Shown here in pieces: positions 58,237 through 64,000 of a DNA stretch of 64,000 nucleotides (the first letter of the stretch is position 1; every line of letters begins with the position of its first letter). Source of the stretch: Dryomyza anilis (Eukaryota; Arthropoda; Insecta; Diptera; Dryomyzidae); contig OX638132.1 of the NCBI GenBank assembly GCA_951804985.1, forward strand, positions 103,840,026-103,904,025, written 5' to 3'. The notes under the pieces were generated by a model. The model had not been told where the DNA came from and made no database searches. It saw nothing but the letters and a program-made list of their open reading frames with translations. The position numbers and the translations under genes are program-made.

Positions 58237-60035
58237 TCATAATTTGGTTACCACATTCATATCATCTTTAATTTTTTATATAATATTAATCTATTTGGAC
58301 AACAACTGTTTCAACTATAATCGTGTCTAATTCATAAAATACTCCTTTAGTAATTTGTGTAGCGCTGTTGCTAGTGGGTAGCTTGAATTATCAGCAACTT
58401 GGGATCCAGTTCAAATGTCAGTTAAGTACTTCTTGCTTACACAGCAGCTTACATAAGTACTATACAACCTCTTTAGCCTTTAGCTGACGTTGGATTTTTT
58501 TTTTTGCTTTTTATTCTGATTTGCTGTAATGAATTTTTCCACAAACTTACTATATGCCAACAACTGATAAGAGTTGTTGTAAATACATAGTAATGTCATT
58601 TAGATTTCAGTGATATTTGGTTTTTATATCAGTTTCGAAAAGTAGTCCACCGACCTCATTTCTTCAATCACTCGTGGTATCTCAAAAATTACTTTCATTT
58701 TTGTATTTTCACCAAACGAACCAAACGAAAATAAAAACTTGCTACTTTCGAATGAAAAATCAACAAAAACTGGCTGCATTTGCGTTCGAAATGTGCCAAA
58801 ATATTTCGACGTCTATTAAAAAGCGTCTGTCTGCTGTCATCCATCCCAGTCCGCTCGTGGCCCCTCTAGTTTTTATTCGAATTTTTCAGCATTTGACAGC
58901 CACAGCTGGCGACTGCCAAAAATTATTTTTCGCACCTCACATAATTCATTCTAAAACGATTTCGGCGGCACATGTGTCTACATTATCGTCATACCCGATT
59001 CATAGGATCAACAAGTGGTTGAAATTTTCGAATATAAGTTTTTCGAATACATTTTTTGATCAAAAATAATTTAATTTACATTGTAAAATTTCCAGCATGT
59101 GTAACGTGTAATAATTATAGCCCCGCATATGTTTGTTAAATCAGCACGTGCTAGCATTCAACTATTACGTTGTTCAGGTTTTTATTTGCGTCATTCACGG
59201 AAAATCATGAAAATTCAATTTAAACAAAGCTGCCAAATGATCGCGTCGACCAAACTGAAAAGTTCGTATGCTGCATTATTTGCCATGTTGTTAAAAATAA
59301 GTTAAAATGTTTATAAATAGTTTGTGTTTGCGTTGTATAATTAGTTAATTCAGCAAAGCCTATAAAACGTAACGTGTTAAAAATATCAATATAAATAAAC
59401 ACATAATCAGCTCAAAAATAAATAAAATAAACAATATAAATGTTTGTAAATGTGTGCATAGGTTATAATTGTTGGTATTTGATTTTAAGAATATTTTTAC
59501 AAAATTATTTCGAAGACACAAGTTTTGTGCGATGGAATTTCCGCGCCTTCTTTGTGAAGTCAATTGGTACATGATTTTTTTGTTCAAGTGATGCAACCCG
59601 TTATTTAATACTGTAACATGATCTTCTGCTTTTGCTACATTTTCGAAATTTGAATAATTGGTTGAGTATTTCTGATCAAAGGTACCAAAAAATATCCAAT
59701 GATGCATCGCAATGAAATCAAATAAATGCTAATGTAGTTGTGGGAAAAATCCCAAAGGAAGGAGTATTTAAAGTATCGGAATAATTTTTTAAAAAAAAAA
59801 AAAAATTGTCCGAAATTTTAGTTTAAAAAAAAATTATTGAAAAAATGTATCCGAAATAAAAATTAAAAAAAAAAAAATTATGTAAAATTTTTTTTTTTTT
59901 GCCAAAAAGATTTCCGAAAAATATTTTTTGGTAATAATTTTTTTTTTTAAAAAAAAAAAAAAATATATATATTTTTTTTAAATAATAAATATAACTTCTT
60001 ATTAATAAAATGTTGTAATTATAAATAAATATAAT
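58237..60035. other. Intronic DNA with a GC-richer patch at 58.6-59.05 kb
   Basis: A 150-codon plus frame (58617-59069) has no ATG at its start and no recognised product. The 59.78-60.0 kb part is nearly pure A/T homopolymer runs. No exon is supported. Confidence 0.35.
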
Positions 60036-60427
60036 AAGGGGATTCATATCACACGCGTAAATTTATGTACTCGTAAAAAATTATATTTACGCGTAAATTT
60101 ATTTGAACGAACTTTGTTTTGACATCGCGTAATCTTCGGTTTACACATTTTTAATTTCATTTCATTTTTTTAATTAAATCAAAAATAATCACAACAGAAC
60201 ACAATTTAATAAACAAATATTAGCTACAGAAATTGTGATATTGACAACTAACGAAAAGATAGAGCAAAATGTTTATGAAAATATATTTACGTTATTTCCA
60301 CATAAAAATCGACAAATAAATTTATGAGTTTCACGTAAATTATTCTCATACAAATTTTGCGTAAATTTCTATTATTTACGATGTTTGCACTATTTACGAG
60401 ATTTACGCGGTTGATATGAATCCGCTT
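60036..60427. mobile_element. MITE with GGATTCATATCA ends and TTTACGCG motifs
   Basis: Left end AAGGGGATTCATATCACACG and right end GATATGAATCCGCTT are inverted, about 25 bases with few mismatches, flanked by TA/TA. The interior repeats TTTACGCG, TTTACGA and GTAAATTT in both orientations. About 390 bp, non-coding. Confidence 0.65.
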
Positions 60428-60489
60428 AATACAAAACATTTTACTAATTTATGCATGTCATACAAGAGAACGAACAATAAATATTTTAA

Positions 60490-60735
60490 TTGAAAATTCA
60501 TCAAAATGATGTACATATATGTTGTACTTTATGTTTTTGTTCATTAATCATATTGAAGAATGAATTGAAAATATTGATGTTTTGTAGTTATCAATATTAT
60601 GAATCGTTCTTCAATACAATGAATCATGGTTCGAAGAACGAAATTCATCAATATGATGATGATTTTTTTTTCTATGTTGCTACAACTAACTTTTTCATTC
60701 TTCCAACTTCATGCGAAAAGAGGATTGTTCTGGGT
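60490..60735 (+). mobile_element. Composite: TTGATGA-motif segment plus MITE family 1 end
   Basis: 60490-60665 is the inverted counterpart of 36540-36715 (TCAATATGATGA, GAATCGTTCTTCAAT). 60678-60735 is a family 1 left end in minus orientation (ACAACTAACTTTTTCATTC to GAGGATTGTTCTG). The same arrangement at both loci suggests one composite element. A short AGTGTA(T)GGT fragment follows at 60735-60790. Confidence 0.55.
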
Positions 60736-60989
60736 GATTGTCCAGATGACCAAATTGAATATACCCTTTCACTTTTAGTGTATGGTATAAATAGGCTTTC
60801 ATGACCCAAAAACTGATTGCCCAAAATAATTAAAAAAAGATTTCATAAACATTAATTATCATGTTTAATTTTGTTTTCTTCATGTAACTATATCGTGGGC
60901 CTTTAGTCCAGTCCACTAATAGCTTTTAAGGGATTTAAAGCCTAGCCGATTGAACTATGAAGTAACATCAACAACGAGGGACTCCCACA

Positions 60990-61660
60990 CTTTGACTACA
61001 GACAGCTTCAGGAAGTGGCATTAAATTTGTCAAATCACGAAGTGTGCTGTGGAGGCGGCTTTGCAGACGTAATCCTCCAAATGAATATAATTATATGGTT
61101 GGTTTTGTGTTTGGTGTTTGTTACTTTTATACAGCCTCTTATACAGCTGTTGTGCATTGCTGCTGCGGCGCTTCTCAGGTTTCGGAGTTGAACCGTGAAA
61201 CCTCAGTCAAACGTCAGCCCTCCGAAAAAAATGCCAATGAAAGTGAAAGTTGGCTGGTGGTTGGTCGGTCGGTTGGTTGGCTGTAGTCTCAGTTTATCTT
61301 TCAGATTGTCATCATCATTGTTGGCTGGCTCACGGGCTGTTTGGCTTAAATCACGAACTGAATGAAGCCAACTCACGGTGCGCGCCTGCCTGCTGCTGCG
61401 AGTATTTGTTGCAAAATCTTCGTCGTCGTCGTCGTCGCTGGTTTTGTTTTCATTCCAAAACATGTGGGGTTTTGCAAGTCGGCTCCGGTCTCTGGCCTGG
61501 TTACTACAACTATAACTTTATATAAAAACACAAACGTTTTTGTTGTTGCAGACATGCGTTTTAATTGCTGCAAACCAAGAAACACTTGCGGAATATTAAA
61601 TTTCCAACCACGTTATTCGAGGCGCTGAAGCAGCAGACACACGTGGTCGCTCCAAAGTTG
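60990..61660. other. GC-richer island in Lst2 intron 1
   Basis: Mixed-composition DNA with GGTT(G/C) and GTC trinucleotide simple repeats (61240-61275, 61420-61440). Five overlapping frames on both strands are open through low complexity; none is recognised. Candidate enhancer. Confidence 0.3.
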
Positions 61661-62263
61661 TAGGTGTAGGTAACACGACATTACATGGTCTCTATAGTAT
61701 ATAAAAAATACAAAACCCAACTTCCTATCAATAGCTAAAGTACAAGCAACAAAATCAGCTGATAAAATAAAATTTTGATTATTTTCGTAGATGGTTTGCT
61801 CTAGTAGTCGGTTTATTTATTTTATTTATTGGTAAGTAGGTGGTCTGGTCGGTCATGTGGTATTTAATGCATGAGTGCATGCAACAAATTTAAAAATAAA
61901 ATACTTAAAAATAACAAAATAAATAAAACATCTATGCTTATGCAACAGCCCCACTCCGAACACGGACATGGTATGCGGCTTCAAAATTACTACAAAAATT
62001 TACTACCTACCTTGAAAATAGAAATTGTTTAACTTATGCAATCGCCTCAAAGTGTGATGAGCAAAGTGTAAAATTTTAATAATGTTTTATGCACCAGGTT
62101 GATTGTGTTTGTATTTAGTAAATGGTGTGTTTACGGAGAGTTTTAGTTTGAAAATTAGGGCAGCGTTAGATCTTCGTTCAGGTGCAAGGGGAATGTGTAA
62201 ATTTACCACGTAGTTTAAGAGTTTAAACTCGTTCAAAGCTATTAAACGTTTTTGTAGTGTAAA
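61661..62263. other. AT-rich intronic DNA, nothing recognised
   Basis: No exon, RNA gene or repeat family was found. Confidence 0.4.
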
Positions 62264-62553
62264 CATAGAAAAAAATCAACTATTTTTTTAAGTTTGTGTA
62301 TTGTTTAAAAGAATAGCATAATTGCGTATAATTTAGTTCATACACATAGAAAATACTCTTTTGGCATGAGGTTGGACTAATGAAAAAGTTAGTTGTACCA
62401 ACTAATTTCATAGAAAAAAATCAAGTATTTTTTTAAGTTTGTGTATTGTTTAAAAGTATAGCATAATTGCTTATAATTTAGTTCATACACACAGAAAAAT
62501 ACTCTTTTGGCATGAGGTTGGACTAATGAAAAAGTTAGTTGTACCAACTAATT
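62264..62553 (+). repeat. 145-bp tandem duplication including a MITE end
   Basis: 62264-62408 and 62409-62553 are direct copies with few differences (CATAGAAAAAAATCAA start in both). Each contains the flank and the first 65 or so bases of a family 1 MITE. The second continues into the full element, so the duplication arose after the MITE inserted. Confidence 0.8.
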
Positions 62554-62810
62554 TCATTCGGTTAAATCGAATGGTTTACAAACTTGCTGGCGGAACTGCC
62601 ATATTAGCCTATACACATGAAATATTAGTCTATAGACACTCCTAATGGTTCTAAATCTCTACTAAATTGTTCTAGAACAGTTCGAAATTCGTTGCAGTAC
62701 AAACTACAACTCTTTTTATTTTAAAAATAACCGACTAAGCGGTTGAGAGAACCGAATAGGTTGGTTGGGCAAAGCGTTGGTTGGCGCAACAAATCTCTAT
62801 TCTGTGTGTA
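62486..62810 (+). mobile_element. MITE family 1, copy 7 (best preserved)
   Basis: Complete copy: TACACACAGAAAAATAC at the left, CTCTATTCTGTGTGTA at the right, giving an 8-10 base terminal inverted repeat that includes TA on each side. Interior blocks match all other copies. No coding. Confidence 0.8.
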
Positions 62811-62869
62811 ATGATATTATTTACTGAACACACAAAGTTGTCCAACTCCTAGGCATAAAATTACCAGGC

Positions 62870-63180
62870 TATTACCAGACCCTGTCGGTTTCTGGTAGGG
62901 TTTTGAAGAGTATACCCCCGCCAGTAAAATTAATCAAAAACTGCTCGGTTACTGGTAGAGATTTAAAGAGTAGATCCTGCTAGTAAAAATAATCAAAAAA
63001 AGGTCAAAACTAGTCTGTCCCCAGTAAAACTAGTAAAAAACTGGTCAATTACCCGTAGGGTAATGTCCAGAAACCGAAGAGTTTTACTGGCTAGTTTCTG
63101 ATCATCATCGGACATCGCTTGTGAGTTACTCGACAAGCGATTAGTAAAACTGGCTGAATACTGGTAGGAATTGTAACTTG
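62870..63180. repeat. ACTGGTAG/AGTAAAACT-motif repeat
   Basis: (T/A)CTGGTAGGG(T/A) with AAGAGTA and AGTAAAA blocks recur every 25-60 bases, some inverted (CTACCAGT, TACCAGA). No clear terminal repeats. Non-coding. Confidence 0.5.
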
Positions 63181-64000
63181 AGTTGATTATTTATAAGTTT
63201 TGTAATGTCCGCAAATCTACGTTTTCAATTAAAATGAAGTATTTTAAATGTTAAACACATATAATAAGACTAAAATATATTTAAGTCCTATTAGAATTAT
63301 TTTATTAAACGAATTTTATTATAAATATATAAAAACTTTCAACACTTTCGATTTTAATTTAATATTTAAACGATTTGAAATACGTTTAATTTTTATTGAT
63401 AAATAGAAATACATTTTAATACGATTTCAATTAAAAGATAAAACAATCCGGTATGTGCCAAATTTAATTTTTTAAAAATATATCATGGTTGAAGTATACA
63501 TCGTACAGCATTATATTTAAATGCTACTGAATTTAAATGCTGAAATTATCGCAAATTATTGAACGTAAATTTGAGTAGTACGTAAATTTGAGTATTTTGA
63601 GTCATTGACTCAAAATTATCGTACAAAACGACGATTATCGTACGCCTGGTAATGAAGTCACATAAATGATGTAAATGTGAAATGCTGAAGGGGGCAATTT
63701 TAGTTTTTAATATGAAATCGAAAATGAAACGTGAAATTACAAAGTGATTTTCAGAATAGTTATATTTAGAATTCACACAAATTTCCGTGTGATTACGATT
63801 CACTTGATTTCCAGAATAAGTTTGAAAGTCGCTACAGAAATATTTATAGAGAATTTTTTTGAGTTAAATATATTTTTAAAAATCTAATTTAATTTTATTG
63901 AATAAATAAATTTTTAATAAAAAGTAAAACTTTTAGTAAATGTGAATGGGGAGACATGATTATGGCCAAATCATGTTTGCCATGTAACTGGTTATGACAA
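63181..64000. other. AT-rich intronic DNA to the window edge
   Basis: No exon of Lst2 or other gene is visible; the 85-codon minus frame at 63546-63803 is unsupported. Confidence 0.4.

Noticed and set aside
58617..59069. 150-codon gene
   Set aside because: No ATG at the start, no recognisable domain, AT-type codons; probably chance.
61203..61628. Overlapping frames of 70-91 codons on both strands
   Set aside because: Open because of GTC and GGTT simple repeats; no frame is preferred.
44684..64000. Second coding exon of Lst2
   Set aside because: I looked for a frame beginning like ADDKSLL after an acceptor on the plus strand and saw none.

Overview
The window is AT-rich, intron-containing nuclear DNA from a higher dipteran, most likely a muscoid or blow-fly-like species. 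The evidence is short GT-AG introns, fly-type promoter motifs, a corazonin precursor with the canonical fly peptide, a first exon matching fly Lst2, and a very dense load of small DNA transposons and tRNA-derived SINEs. The species cannot be determined from the sequence. Most of the 64 kb is non-coding, and nearly all long open frames are chance frames in AT-rich or repeated DNA.

Layout. (1) About 0-27 kb: no convincing gene. It holds TIR elements (a 2.27 kb PIF/Harbinger-like MITE, a 2.6-3.6 kb hAT-like element, 5.26 kb and 21.4 kb fold-backs), two SINE families, Helitron ends, a truncated LINE tail and a 19-bp minisatellite at 16.6-17.8 kb. GC-richer islands between them look like regulatory DNA. 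(2) 27.3-29.6 kb, minus strand: the corazonin neuropeptide gene (Crz), with two coding exons and a predicted TATA/Inr promoter and non-coding exon 1.8 kb upstream. (3) 30.2-31.6 kb: a second array of the same 19-bp minisatellite in the opposite orientation. (4) 31.8-38.8 kb, minus strand: an 11-exon SLC46-type major facilitator gene. All splice phases close to 595 codons, except for one in-frame TAA at codon 102. (5) 43.9-44.7 kb, plus strand: promoter, 5' UTR and 12-codon first coding exon of a Lst2 (FYVE-domain protein) homologue. No later exon is visible, so the remaining 19 kb to the window edge would be its first intron. That stretch is filled with repeats and GC-richer, probably regulatory, islands.

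The three genes have unrelated roles (peptide hormone, solute transport, endosomal signalling) and show no functional clustering. Crz and the SLC46 gene are tandem on the minus strand; Lst2 is divergent from the SLC46 gene. The most unusual features are the in-frame stop in an otherwise intact transporter gene, the two oppositely oriented copies of one minisatellite on either side of Crz, a nested TIR element with a 5-bp target duplication, and a recurring style of fold-back element whose interior repeats a private short motif.
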